IMG/VR virus record: IMGVR_UViG_3300017763_000214
Location: 1-23,064 of that record
Length of the DNA: 23,064 bases
DNA from: a virus
Strand: one strand, 5' to 3'
Shown here: piece after piece, positions 16,538 through 21,908 of the stretch
Layout of the letters: every line of letters starts with the position of its first letter
Numbering within the stretch: position 1 is the first letter of the stretch
Position numbers and translations under genes: made by a program
The notes under the pieces: model-generated
Database searches by the model: none
Told to the model about the DNA's origin: nothing
Seen by the model: only the letters and a program-made list of their open reading frames with translations

Positions 16538-16932
16538 TGTTCACAACCTTGTTTCTTTAAATATTTATATAACTGATAAGGGGTAATAATCAACCTATTT
16601 ATTCCAAGTACTCTCATAATAATAGTTACACATGAATGTTCTCTAAGCCATGCTGCTTGAAATAATCTCCACTTATGGCGAAATGTCTTGCATTTTAATA
16701 TAACACCTTTGTGTTGAACTACATATGTTAGCATTTTATCTACTTCTTCTCCATCTATAATATTTAGATCTAACCTTCTATGTATATGTTCTACAACCAA
16801 CCATTTATCTTTTTTAGGATAATATGCAAATGCACCACAGTGTGCCATACCATTTCTTCTAAACCTATGATACCACTCATGATTGGGTGGATCATAAAAA
16901 AATACTAACCATTCCTTCGGAAAATATCCCAC
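16525..16932 (-). CDS. Unknown protein next to TerL, possible permuted papain-like fold, 135 aa
   Basis: The 135-residue protein is rich in aromatic residues, His, Cys and Arg. Notable stretches are WYHRFRRNGMAHCGAFAYYP (H31, C32), KWLVVEHIHRRLDLNI, and HSCVTIIMRVLGINRLIITP followed by YQLYKYL. A C-terminal SCVxxxxxxLGI....TPxxLYxxL pattern is one I associate with small phage proteins near terminase and portal genes. The arrangement of an upstream His and a later Cys at a helix start recalls permuted NlpC/P60-type folds, but this is inference without a structure. The gene starts inside the TerL end (28-base overlap) and overlaps the next gene by 13 bases. Catalytic function is unproven. Confidence 0.6.
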   Translation of the reverse strand: MGYFPKEWLVFFYDPPNHEWYHRFRRNGMAHCGAFAYYPKKDKWLVVEHIHRRLDLNIIDGEEVDKMLTYVVQHKGVILKCKTFRHKWRLFQAAWLREHSCVTIIMRVLGINRLIITPYQLYKYLKKQGCEQWDF

Positions 16933-18428
16933 TTCTTCCTCCTGTTCATTGAACCACGATCAAATATATTCCAGTTCTTATAAGCATTAGATACTTGTGG
17001 TCTTGCTGGACCTACTGTTAATGATCTACCTTCTCCTGCACCTAGCATTAGATATTGTAATGCATCATGTACGTGTGAAAACTTATTCTTATTAGGTTTA
17101 TCTTCATATCTTTCTCCAGATGTTTGTATTCTTCTGTAGTGATATCCACCTAAGAATCCTTTACGTAGTGACTTACAAGTTTTATTTAATAAAAATCCTG
17201 CCTTACCATCTACCATTCTATTTAATGCAGCCTCTACAGATTCTATTCTTAGTCCTACGTCATTAGATGGTGCAGGAAATGCCTGGATGCCTTGTTGTCT
17301 AAGTATCTGAAAGGGAGTTGTTTCATCTGTCTGCGCTCTAAAATCTCCAGCTGGATCTCCAAATATTTTTAAATCTTTATCTGCACAGTGTTTAATTATG
17401 TCATGCTTTAATAATTCACCAAACTTAACTGTACCAATATCAAAACAAACTAGTTCATGTAGGATTAACCATCTACCATCAGGTAGTTTTTGACCAAATA
17501 CAGCAGAAGGTGTAAGACCAAAGTCTAATCCAATGTAAACTGTAGTAGGTGCAAAATCTATTTCATCATCTGCTATGTGTACATCTTCTCTAAATGAGCC
17601 ATAGACTAGTTTACCATCTTCTATAGTTCCTAATCTATTTAAAACGTAAACATCAATCCAAGACTTACTTTTTCCTCTAATGATATTTGGATAGTAATTA
17701 GGTGTAACATTTTGGATATTTTCTGCTGTGCTATTAAGCTCATAACCTTTAATTTTATCATCTTCTTTTTTTTCTATCATGCCTGGAGGTTGTACAAAGA
17801 ACTTCCAGTTGTCAGGCTTGACTAACATTAATGATTCTTCTTGATTCATATGATCTGGTACAGGCACTTCACCAGACATAATGGACCACCAATGATCTTC
17901 ATCAGGTGCATTAGTATCTGCTATAACACCATACCATGAAGGTCCACCATCTTTCATAGAAGGGAATCTACCTACACGCATAGTACATGCATCTACAATA
18001 GACTTGGGAATCTCTCTTGCTTCATTAATCCATACACCAGTTAATTCTAAAGACAAGAGTTTCTTCACATCTTCTGGTCTATCTAGTGCTAAGAAGATAA
18101 CTTCTAGCTCTACATCACCTACATGAATGTTATGTGTAAACGGAACTGAGTACATAAAGTTTCCAAATGAATTTTCTGGAAACCAATCTAACCACGTTTT
18201 AATAGTTGTTGTTTTTAACTGGGGGTTTGTATTTCTAATGACTGCCCATCTAGATTTACGTTTACCATCTTGACTAGGCTTCTGCTTTAATGCACGTCTA
18301 AATATTTCAATACAACAAGATACAGACTTACCTGATCCTACTGGACCACGTAAGCCTCTAAAGAAGGATTCATCCTTCATAAAGGATTTTATTATTTCAC
18401 CTGGAGCTTTGTAGTTGAGTTCTGTCAA
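16905..18428 (-). CDS. terL: Terminase large subunit (packaging ATPase and nuclease)
   Basis: The 507-residue protein has an N-terminal ATPase with Walker A at residues 28-35 (GPVGSGKS) and Walker B followed by a catalytic glutamate at about 132-136 (VWINE). An RNase H-type nuclease lies in the C-terminal half, with acidic residues in YIGLDFGLTPSAV (D302), FGDPAGD (D358) and HVHDALQYL (D455). It drives DNA into the procapsid through the portal and cuts the concatemer. It starts with an ATGA overlap with the preceding 63-aa gene. Unlike in T7, where gp18 and gp19 are adjacent, it is separated from the TerS-like gene by about 1.5 kb of tiny genes. Confidence 0.95.
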   Translation of the reverse strand: MTELNYKAPGEIIKSFMKDESFFRGLRGPVGSGKSVSCCIEIFRRALKQKPSQDGKRKSRWAVIRNTNPQLKTTTIKTWLDWFPENSFGNFMYSVPFTHNIHVGDVELEVIFLALDRPEDVKKLLSLELTGVWINEAREIPKSIVDACTMRVGRFPSMKDGGPSWYGVIADTNAPDEDHWWSIMSGEVPVPDHMNQEESLMLVKPDNWKFFVQPPGMIEKKEDDKIKGYELNSTAENIQNVTPNYYPNIIRGKSKSWIDVYVLNRLGTIEDGKLVYGSFREDVHIADDEIDFAPTTVYIGLDFGLTPSAVFGQKLPDGRWLILHELVCFDIGTVKFGELLKHDIIKHCADKDLKIFGDPAGDFRAQTDETTPFQILRQQGIQAFPAPSNDVGLRIESVEAALNRMVDGKAGFLLNKTCKSLRKGFLGGYHYRRIQTSGERYEDKPNKNKFSHVHDALQYLMLGAGEGRSLTVGPARPQVSNAYKNWNIFDRGSMNRRKKWDIFRRNG

Positions 18429-18616
18429 GCAATACCATTATCTACAGATCGTTTAATTAATTTGTAGATAGTTTCTGGTAGTAGAGATTCTATAAATTTA
18501 TCAGCTTCATTATCAGAGAATCGTAAATCTCTAGGATAATGTTTGAAGTGTTCTTTCTTCACTATCTTACGAAGTCTTTGACGATCCTCGTAAGATAGCT
18601 CCTCTGCATACCTCAT
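18425..18616 (-). CDS. Small charged protein preceding TerL, 63 aa
   Basis: The 63-residue protein reads MRYAEELSYEDRQRLRKIVK, then KEHFKHYPRDLRFSDNEADK and FIESLLPETIYKLIKRSVDN. It is helical and charged, with a LxxxDRxxLRKIVxxEHxxHYP start and an EADKxIExLxPET middle that I have seen in small phage proteins just before TerL; no function is established that I know of. It ends with an ATGA overlap onto TerL. There is no good ribosome-binding site before its ATG, which lies two bases after the preceding stop, so translation probably depends on re-initiation. A packaging-associated role is a guess from context. Confidence 0.65.
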   Translation of the reverse strand: MRYAEELSYEDRQRLRKIVKKEHFKHYPRDLRFSDNEADKFIESLLPETIYKLIKRSVDNGIA

Positions 18617-18618
18617 GT

Positions 18619-18720
18619 TTAATTAAATATTAATCCTAAAATTATTAGGACAGGAATACAGCATACAAATATTTTTGCTTGTTTGTTTAGCCTATTCCAT
18701 TTTTTTTTTACCCAATCCAT
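18619..18720 (-). CDS. 33-aa single-span membrane peptide
   Basis: The frame from the ATG at 18720 to TAA at 18619 encodes 33 residues: a basic, Trp-containing N-terminus (MDWVKKKWNRLNKQ) followed by one hydrophobic segment (AKIFVCCIPVLIILGLIF). It is coupled to the preceding gene by TAATG and has an AAGG site five bases before the start. It is probably an inner-membrane peptide with the basic end in the cytoplasm. Its size and form resemble single-span pinholin-like or accessory lysis peptides, but also many unrelated phage peptides. No endolysin or spanin partner is visible nearby, so function remains open. Confidence 0.62.
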   Translation of the reverse strand: MDWVKKKWNRLNKQAKIFVCCIPVLIILGLIFN

Positions 18721-18890
18721 TATGCCTTCGCTTTCTTTTTAGCTGTTGCTGATAGATCTTTAAAATGTACTAAAGGTTTACTAGATGCACTATGAGTCTT
18801 GCCTGTATGTAGTTTACCATTAGACATCTTGTGATATCCACCAGTAAATTCTTTACCACTCTTTAAATAATGCTTTACGCCTTTACCCAT
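18720..18890 (-). CDS. Lysine/glycine-rich small protein, 56 aa
   Basis: The 56-residue protein begins MGKGVKHYLKSGKEFTGGYH, followed by KMSNGKLHTGKTHSASSKPL and ends ATAKKKAKA. Charge is strongly positive, with a HxxxGKxxTGGxHKMxNGKLHTGKTHSxxS pattern that I recall from many marine phages and metagenomic phage contigs; no function is known to me. The stop overlaps the next ATG and its own start overlaps the stop of the preceding gene (both TAATG), so a single ribosome could translate the row. DNA or RNA binding is inferred from composition alone. Confidence 0.7.
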   Translation of the reverse strand: MGKGVKHYLKSGKEFTGGYHKMSNGKLHTGKTHSASSKPLVHFKDLSATAKKKAKA

Positions 18891-19000
18891 TACTTCTTTT
18901 TCTTACTGCCCATAATCTTTTTCTTCAAAGCAGGTGGCAATTTATTTTGCTTACCTTTTAACTTTTTAGATCCAGCGGCAGGTTTTTTCATTCCATACAT
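18890..19000 (-). CDS. Very lysine-rich 36-aa peptide
   Basis: The frame from the ATG at 19000 to TAA at 18890 encodes 36 residues, 14 of them lysine: MYGMKKPAAGSKKLKGKQNK followed by LPPALKKKIMGSKKKK. An LPPALxxKI core between two lysine clusters is shared with small phage proteins that I recall from marine viruses. A strong GGAGG site eight bases upstream makes it one of the better-initiated genes of the row, and TAATG overlaps join it to both neighbours. The composition suggests nucleic-acid binding or charge neutralisation of packaged DNA; this is not shown. Confidence 0.68.
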   Translation of the reverse strand: MYGMKKPAAGSKKLKGKQNKLPPALKKKIMGSKKKK

Positions 19001-19242
19001 TATGATACCCTCCTAAAAGGTTTCGTTTTAGCAGCAATACCTTTGGGTTGTTTAACAAATTGTTTCCCACTCTTACTGCCTTTTCTCTTAGCTCTAGTTG
19101 TAGCCGCATATTCACTAGCAGTCAATGACTTGATAGCAGCTTCTGGTAAGTAGCGTTCACCAGTTTTAGAGGATGGCTTTCCAGATTTGGTTCTCCATTT
19201 CTGTTTTGTCCATGCCTTTAAACTTCTTTGTGGCTTCTTCAT
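19000..19242 (-). CDS. Basic marine-phage family protein with WRTKSGKPS motif, 80 aa
   Basis: The 80-residue protein contains SLKAWTKQKWRTKSGKPSSK at residues 7-26, then GERYLPEAAIKSLTASEYAA and TTRAKRKG, SGKQFVKQPKGIAAKTK. The order W(T/x)KQxWRTxSGKPS, GERYLP, SLTxSEYAATTRAKR and GKQFxxQP is a conserved family in marine phages and some large eukaryotic viruses as I remember it, with no assigned function. It is highly basic, without cysteines, and could be a small nucleic-acid-binding protein. It overlaps both neighbours (ATGA at the start, TAATG at the end). Confidence 0.78.
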   Translation of the reverse strand: MKKPQRSLKAWTKQKWRTKSGKPSSKTGERYLPEAAIKSLTASEYAATTRAKRKGSKSGKQFVKQPKGIAAKTKPFRRVS

Positions 19243-19403
19243 CGATAGCCACCACCCTTAGCCTTATATTGTTTAGCTAACATCTGAGCTTTACGAGCTG
19301 ACCATTGTCCAGGTCTGCCACCCTTACCACCAGATTTAATACGATTAAATAAACTCTTTCTCATAGTAGGCTTGGTATAGTTTCCTGCTGCGTTTACTGC
19401 CAT
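19239..19403 (-). CDS. Basic marine-phage family protein with GQWSARKAQMLAKQYK motif, 54 aa
   Basis: The frame from the ATG at 19403 to TGA at 19239 encodes 54 residues, MAVNAAGNYTKPTMRKSLFN followed by RIKSGGKGGRPGQWSARKAQ and MLAKQYKAKGGGYR. The pattern NAAGNYTKPxMRKxLFxxIK, GxPGQWSARKAQ and AKxYKxxGGGY is a strongly conserved family in marine phages and some giant viruses (recalled, not searched), without known function. It overlaps the next gene by ATGA. The initiator has only a weak ribosome-binding site and follows the upstream stop by one base. The family conservation and coupling make it a real gene despite its size. Confidence 0.78.
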   Translation of the reverse strand: MAVNAAGNYTKPTMRKSLFNRIKSGGKGGRPGQWSARKAQMLAKQYKAKGGGYR

Positions 19404-19404
19404 A

Positions 19405-19686
19405 TTACCACTTACTCTTGTTCGCCCAGAAAGCTGCTGACATCTTGCCTCTAGCTATATTCTTGGCGTGTCTAGCCTTAAATGATTTTCTTTTCATCTT
19501 CATCCTTTTGGATTCGCCTGATTTAGGCTTACCAGCTGTACTAGCTCCCTGCTCCCCATATCTAATAGTCTTGACCTTAGATCCCTCTTTAGCGACTACG
19601 ACATGAGATTTTTTAGGGTGTCCTGGAGTTCTTTTAGGTTTGTTGTAACCAGATACTCCAATACGTTTCAATAAGCTCTGACTCAT
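19405..19686 (-). CDS. Basic marine-phage family protein with KSHVVVAKEG motif, 93 aa
   Basis: The 93-residue protein starts with LLKRIGVSGYNKPKRTPGHP, then KKSHVVVAKEGSKVKTIRYG, EQGASTAGKP and KRKSFKARHAKNIARGKMSA followed by AFWANKSKW. This is a widespread small basic family in marine phages and large viruses; a DUF6321-type name comes to mind but was not checked. The central KSHVVVxKxGxKVKTIRxG looks like a beta hairpin, and the C-terminal KSFxARHxxNIxxGKMSAAxWxxxxKW a basic helix, which would suit nucleic-acid binding. It is first of the lysine-rich row and follows a Cys/His protein after a 30-base gap. Confidence 0.8.
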   Translation of the reverse strand: MSQSLLKRIGVSGYNKPKRTPGHPKKSHVVVAKEGSKVKTIRYGEQGASTAGKPKSGESKRMKMKRKSFKARHAKNIARGKMSAAFWANKSKW

Positions 19687-19716
19687 AGGCGTACTTTACT
19701 CAAAAAAAATATATTT

Positions 19717-19884
19717 TCAATACTCCTTATAATGAGTGCCACACAGAAAGAAGTAGTTACCATTATCGATAGGTATATGGAATGTACCCCACTTCCCACA
19801 GTGACACTTCTCGTACTTGGTTCTTTCTTCTACTGTCCAGCTTAATATTTGTAACTGATTGTAAAGTTTACTTTTATCGCTCAT
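19717..19884 (-). CDS. Small Cys/His protein, possible zinc-binding, 55 aa
   Basis: The frame from the ATG at 19884 to TGA at 19717 encodes 55 residues. The first half is helical (SDKSKLYNQLQILSWTVEER). The second half contains KCHCGKWGTFHIP (C28, C30) and FFLCGTHYKEY (C48, H51), a CxC...CxxH set that could hold one zinc ion. It lies between the TerS-like gene and the lysine-rich row, in the same direction. The initiator lacks a strong ribosome-binding site; an AAGG lies too far upstream. A role as regulator or packaging accessory is possible; I do not recognise the family. Confidence 0.6.
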   Translation of the reverse strand: MSDKSKLYNQLQILSWTVEERTKYEKCHCGKWGTFHIPIDNGNYFFLCGTHYKEY

Positions 19885-19941
19885 AATGTGTGAGCAGGAC
19901 CTTTATCCTCACTGTCGCTCCTGTTTTCTAACCCCCCCTAC

Positions 19942-20325
19942 TTAGTCTAGATCAATCTTGATCGAGAGGTTTCCACCCACCTGGTGTTGGACTTTATCAG
20001 GAGCTTTAAACCCACTCCTATCTAGTATATCCTTTGATGCTTCCAACTTCACGTAATCACTCTTACCTTCCTGTGCTAGTCGTACTATTGTACGTACTGC
20101 TGGAAGTGCACCCATCAATCCTATCTCTGCGATTCGTGATCTATAGTACTCTTGTACCTTTGGGAGACGAAGCGTTCTACTAGCTGTTACCCTACCACTG
20201 TCTCCCTTTGAATATCCTGCGATTTGACTAGCTTTTGCTATGGTACATCCCTCAGCTACGAGGGTATCAACCAACAACCTTTGTCTATTGGTTAGACCAT
20301 CTTTACCTTTTACTTGACTGCCCAT
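19942..20325 (-). CDS. terS: Terminase small subunit-like DNA-binding protein
   Basis: The 127-residue protein has an N-terminal helix-turn-helix segment, LTNRQRLLVDTLVAEGCTIA at residues 11-30 followed by KASQIAGYSKGDSGRVTASR, typical of terminase small subunits (LTxRQxxFVxxYVxxxxxxxxAxxxAGYS). The later part PKVQEYYRSRIAEIG and VRTIVRLAQEGKSDYVKLEA, ending in a short beta-type tail, also fits the family. It would recognise the packaging start site on phage DNA and load TerL. It is first in the leftward operon, close behind a strong promoter, and next to a hairpin-rich intergenic region that could hold its binding site. TerL lies about 1.5 kb further on. Confidence 0.8.
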   Translation of the reverse strand: MGSQVKGKDGLTNRQRLLVDTLVAEGCTIAKASQIAGYSKGDSGRVTASRTLRLPKVQEYYRSRIAEIGLMGALPAVRTIVRLAQEGKSDYVKLEASKDILDRSGFKAPDKVQHQVGGNLSIKIDLD

Positions 20326-20345
20326 AACGATAGATACCTTGCTAC

Positions 20346-20375
20346 GTTATATCATGTCAAGAACTTAATTGTAAA
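20346..20375 (-). promoter_or_regulatory. Extended -10 promoter for the leftward late operon
   Basis: On the minus strand a -35 TTTACA (20375-20370, five of six) is followed after 18 bases by TATAAC (20351-20346, five of six), with TG one base upstream of the -10 (TGATATAAC), the extended -10 form. Transcription would begin near 20339, about 14 bases before the TerS-like ATG, with AAGG inside the short leader. It is the best host-polymerase promoter I found in the window and would drive the whole packaging and structural operon. Confidence 0.65.
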
Positions 20376-20400
20376 CAGATGTAACAAATGTATCTCACCA

Positions 20401-20421
20401 TTGACCTACAAGTGTAGGCAA
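20401..20421. repeat. Inverted repeat TTG-CCTAC/GTAGG-CAA
   Basis: CCTAC (20405-20409) and GTAGG (20414-20418) pair around the four-base loop AAGT. TTG (20401-20403) and CAA (20419-20421) extend the stem across a single bulged A. No T run follows, so it is not a terminator. Confidence 0.6.
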
Positions 20422-20459
20422 CCCAATGGCTCGATTTACTCTCTCTCGATAATGCTCTA

Positions 20460-20508
20460 TTCGTGGCGATAAATATTGGTGTGATATCAGCACACTACAC
20501 GCCACGAA
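20460..20508. repeat. Nine-base perfect inverted repeat with nested hairpin
   Basis: TTCGTGGCG (20460-20468) is exactly complementary to CGCCACGAA (20500-20508). Inside, GTGTG (20479-20483) pairs with CACAC (20491-20495) around ATATCAG. The outer stem is GC-rich in an AT-rich genome, which makes chance unlikely. It could be a cruciform or a two-level RNA hairpin. Confidence 0.72.
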
Positions 20509-20536
20509 CTATCAGTGTCTTTCAGAACCTATCAAT

Positions 20537-20580
20537 CTGCACTCGTAGTCGCACACTTCGGTGCTACCACGATCTAGCAG
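20537..20580. repeat. Long imperfect hairpin with GCAC/GTGC tip
   Basis: TCGTAGTCGCAC (20543-20554) pairs with GTGCTACCACGA (20561-20572) at ten of twelve positions around the loop ACTTCG. CTGC (20537-20540) and GCAG (20577-20580) close the base across an internal loop. It is the third structured element in this gap. Confidence 0.62.
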
Positions 20581-20623
20581 TTGACAGAACCATGAAAGCC
20601 ATGACGCTAAAGTAGGCATTAAC

Positions 20624-20638
20624 GAGAGATAGACTCTC
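20624..20638. repeat. GAGAG/CTCTC hairpin before first rightward gene
   Basis: GAGAG (20624-20628) and CTCTC (20634-20638) pair around ATAGA, ending eight bases before a strong AAAGGAG ribosome-binding site (20647-20653). It could stabilise the 5' end of the rightward mRNA; its GAGAG arm could alternatively pair with CTCTCTCG at 20441-20448. Confidence 0.5.
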
Positions 20639-20660
20639 ATCATATCAAAGGAGATATACC

Positions 20661-20849
20661 ATGAAGAAACAATCAAAAGAACAAATGCTATTTGATCTAT
20701 TGTGTAAGACTAGAGGATCTAATGGTCAAGTTAAAGTTAGTGCATCAAGGTCTGAAGTAACATGGGATTATGCTGATGGCTACAACCAAGCGGTGGAGGA
20801 TATCGCTAAAGCGATAGATATCAAGATGAAGGAGGTATCAAATGTATAA
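20661..20849 (+). CDS. First rightward gene, small unknown protein, 62 aa
   Basis: The 62-residue protein reads MKKQSKEQMLFDLLCKTRGS, then NGQVKVSASRSEVTWDYADG and YNQAVEDIAKAIDIKMKEVS. It looks like a short helix, a beta strand pair and an amphipathic helix. No family is recognised. The ribosome-binding site is very strong, AAAGGAGATATACC before the ATG, close to the gene 10 leader of T7, so high early expression is likely. Its stop overlaps the next start by eight bases. Being first after the divergent region and small fits an early host-interaction gene, but that is inference from position. Confidence 0.75.
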   Translation: MKKQSKEQMLFDLLCKTRGSNGQVKVSASRSEVTWDYADGYNQAVEDIAKAIDIKMKEVSNV

Positions 20850-21009
20850 TACATTCGAAGAGGAGTACATAGCTCAGGTACAAAGAGTACGTGAGCTAAG
20901 ACAAGAAGGTAAAGAAGATGAGGCTAGTCTAGAGGAAGCTAGATTAGGTAGTATTAATACAGTATATGGATTTGAAGATCTAGAAGAACTGGAGGTTATT
21001 TATGAGTAA
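20842..21009 (+). CDS. Small acidic unknown protein, 55 aa
   Basis: The frame from the ATG at 20842 to TAA at 21009 encodes 55 residues, MYNTFEEEYIAQVQRVRELR then QEGKEDEASLEEARLGSINT and VYGFEDLEELEVIYE. It is acidic and mostly helical, in contrast to the basic leftward peptides. A GAAGGAGG site lies seven bases upstream, which strongly supports the start. It overlaps the gene before and the gene after by eight bases each. No family is recognised. Confidence 0.68.
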   Translation: MYNTFEEEYIAQVQRVRELRQEGKEDEASLEEARLGSINTVYGFEDLEELEVIYE

Positions 21010-21508
21010 TTACGTTCCACGTATTGAAACATCAGCATCAGATATTGATGCAATCAACAGTCAAGTTGGTATTGATTGGTATCAGTTATACAAATCACAA
21101 GTTGATGAAACATCAGAGGTAGATATCAAGTATATGAACATCTACCTATGGCAGATATGCAATAGCACATACAAGTCAATGACTACATTCCAAAGATATA
21201 CACAGGGATATCGTGACAAGATCAAGATGTCTATTGTAGATCAGAGGGAATCTGAAACAGGTCAAGAAATTGCCCAGACTAACTTTGATACATTGACTGA
21301 ACAGGCAAAGACTATGGATGCATTGTATCGTAAGTACGAAGCTATGCACACAGCAGTCAAGAAGCTCTACTTAGAGCTATACAAAGAGGATTTTACTAAG
21401 AGGAAATTACCTCAAAAGAGTAAAGGTCAGATGAGAACATTGAAAGATATGACACCATCTGAAGTAGCATCTATCAACTCAATGGTTGATGAAATGCTAA
21501 AACAATAA
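21002..21508 (+). CDS. Unknown helical protein, 168 aa
   Basis: The 168-residue protein begins SNYVPRIETSASDIDAINSQ and has an aromatic-rich segment VGIDWYQLYKSQ, then DIKYMNIYLWQICNSTYKSM and a long helical C-terminal half (FDTLTEQAKTMDALYRKYEA, ELYKEDFTKRKLPQ). It ends with a DMTPSEVASINSMVDEMLKQ helix. There is no catalytic motif, membrane segment or zinc site. An AACTGGAGG site precedes the start, which lies eight bases inside the previous gene. It closes the first rightward transcription unit, followed by a strong terminator. I do not recognise the family. Confidence 0.75.
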   Translation: MSNYVPRIETSASDIDAINSQVGIDWYQLYKSQVDETSEVDIKYMNIYLWQICNSTYKSMTTFQRYTQGYRDKIKMSIVDQRESETGQEIAQTNFDTLTEQAKTMDALYRKYEAMHTAVKKLYLELYKEDFTKRKLPQKSKGQMRTLKDMTPSEVASINSMVDEMLKQ

Positions 21509-21520
21509 CAGTTTCATTTA

Positions 21521-21562
21521 GGATAGTGGGGTTTCTACCCCATTATCCAACTATTTTTTTTT
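21521..21562 (+). terminator. Strong intrinsic terminator of the first rightward unit
   Basis: GGATAGTGGGG (21521-21531) pairs with CCCCATTATCC (21538-21548) as an 11-bp stem with one G-U pair and a six-base loop TTTCTA. It is followed by AACTA and nine T (21554-21562). It stands 13 bases after the 168-aa gene. It has no T tract in the other direction, so it acts on rightward transcripts. Confidence 0.92.
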
Positions 21563-21601
21563 GCTTATGCTGGTTTAAGCGTAGCAAATACCGAGTAAAA
21601 G

Positions 21602-21610
21602 TGATATAAA
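21602..21610 (+). promoter_or_regulatory. Candidate extended -10 promoter for second rightward unit
   Basis: TGATATAAA (TG at 21602-21603, TATAAA at 21605-21610) is an extended -10 element placed 43 bases after the terminator and 20 bases before the next ATG. It closely resembles the leftward TGATATAAC. No clear -35 is present (TAGCAA at 17 bases). A fresh promoter is expected after so strong a terminator. Confidence 0.5.
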
Positions 21611-21629
21611 TCAATAGAGGGAGAATAAC

Positions 21630-21908
21630 ATGACATCACTATTTAGACTATTCGATAGGTTTATAATTAACCTGTTCAGATCAATGATATCCACTAAGTT
21701 CAAAGACCGAGCAGAATATATTGGTACATTCATACTAGTATATCTAGGTATCGGTGGTGGCTTTATAGCTTTCTGTTTGTTCTTAGGTATCAATCCAACA
21801 CTAGTTGTATCTGTAATTGCAGCACCTATTTGGATCTTCTTAGTATTTCTAACAAGAAGAATCACAAACAAAATGTTGGATATTAATGAAACTACAAAGG
21901 ATATTTGA
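21630..21908 (+). CDS. Two-span membrane protein, 92 aa
   Basis: The 92-residue protein starts with an amphipathic, basic region (TSLFRLFDRFIINLFRSMIS, KFKDRAEY) and then has two hydrophobic spans at about 31-53 (IGTFILVYLGIGGGFIAFCL) and 58-76 (LVVSVIAAPIWIFLVFL), followed by a charged tail (TRRITNKMLDINETTKDI). A GAGGGAG ribosome-binding site supports the start. It heads the second rightward unit and overlaps a 37-aa single-span membrane peptide. Two spans with a short loop are compatible with a holin or a superinfection-exclusion protein, but no family was recognised and no endolysin is near. Confidence 0.75.
   Translation: MTSLFRLFDRFIINLFRSMISTKFKDRAEYIGTFILVYLGIGGGFIAFCLFLGINPTLVVSVIAAPIWIFLVFLTRRITNKMLDINETTKDI

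Larger units (their letters stand above)
20326..20660. other. Divergent intergenic region, 335 bp, rich in hairpins
   Basis: No gene is seen here. The left part holds the leftward promoter. From 20401 to 20638 there are four separate inverted repeats, listed individually, none followed by a T tract. CTCTCTCG at 20441-20448 can also pair with CGAGAGAT at 20623-20630, so the whole stretch could fold together. Base composition is less AT-rich than the genes around it. Possible roles are a replication origin, a packaging (pac/cos) site for the adjacent TerS, or a structured RNA or leader for the rightward genes. I see no tRNA and no convincing rightward promoter. Confidence 0.6.

Noticed and set aside
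19885-19941. Competing short stems (CAGGA/TCCTG, GTGAG/CTCAC) after TerS
   Set aside because: The stems are mutually exclusive and short, with no T tract; I could not support a terminator or regulatory structure.
20337-20360. Perfect TTGACA on the minus strand (20360-20355) as -35 of the leftward promoter
   Set aside because: The bases 17-18 further on read TATCTA, a poor -10; TTTACA with TGATATAAC is better.
20401-20600. tRNA or tRNA-like fold in the hairpin region
   Set aside because: No T-arm consensus, anticodon arm or CCA end could be fitted to the stems.
20426-20615. Very short frames MARFTLSR and MKAMTLK as leader peptides
   Set aside because: They have no ribosome-binding site and chance frames of this size are expected.
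21611-21871. Minus-strand frame opposite the two-span membrane protein
   Set aside because: It is antisense to a better supported gene and would be the only leftward gene in a rightward unit.
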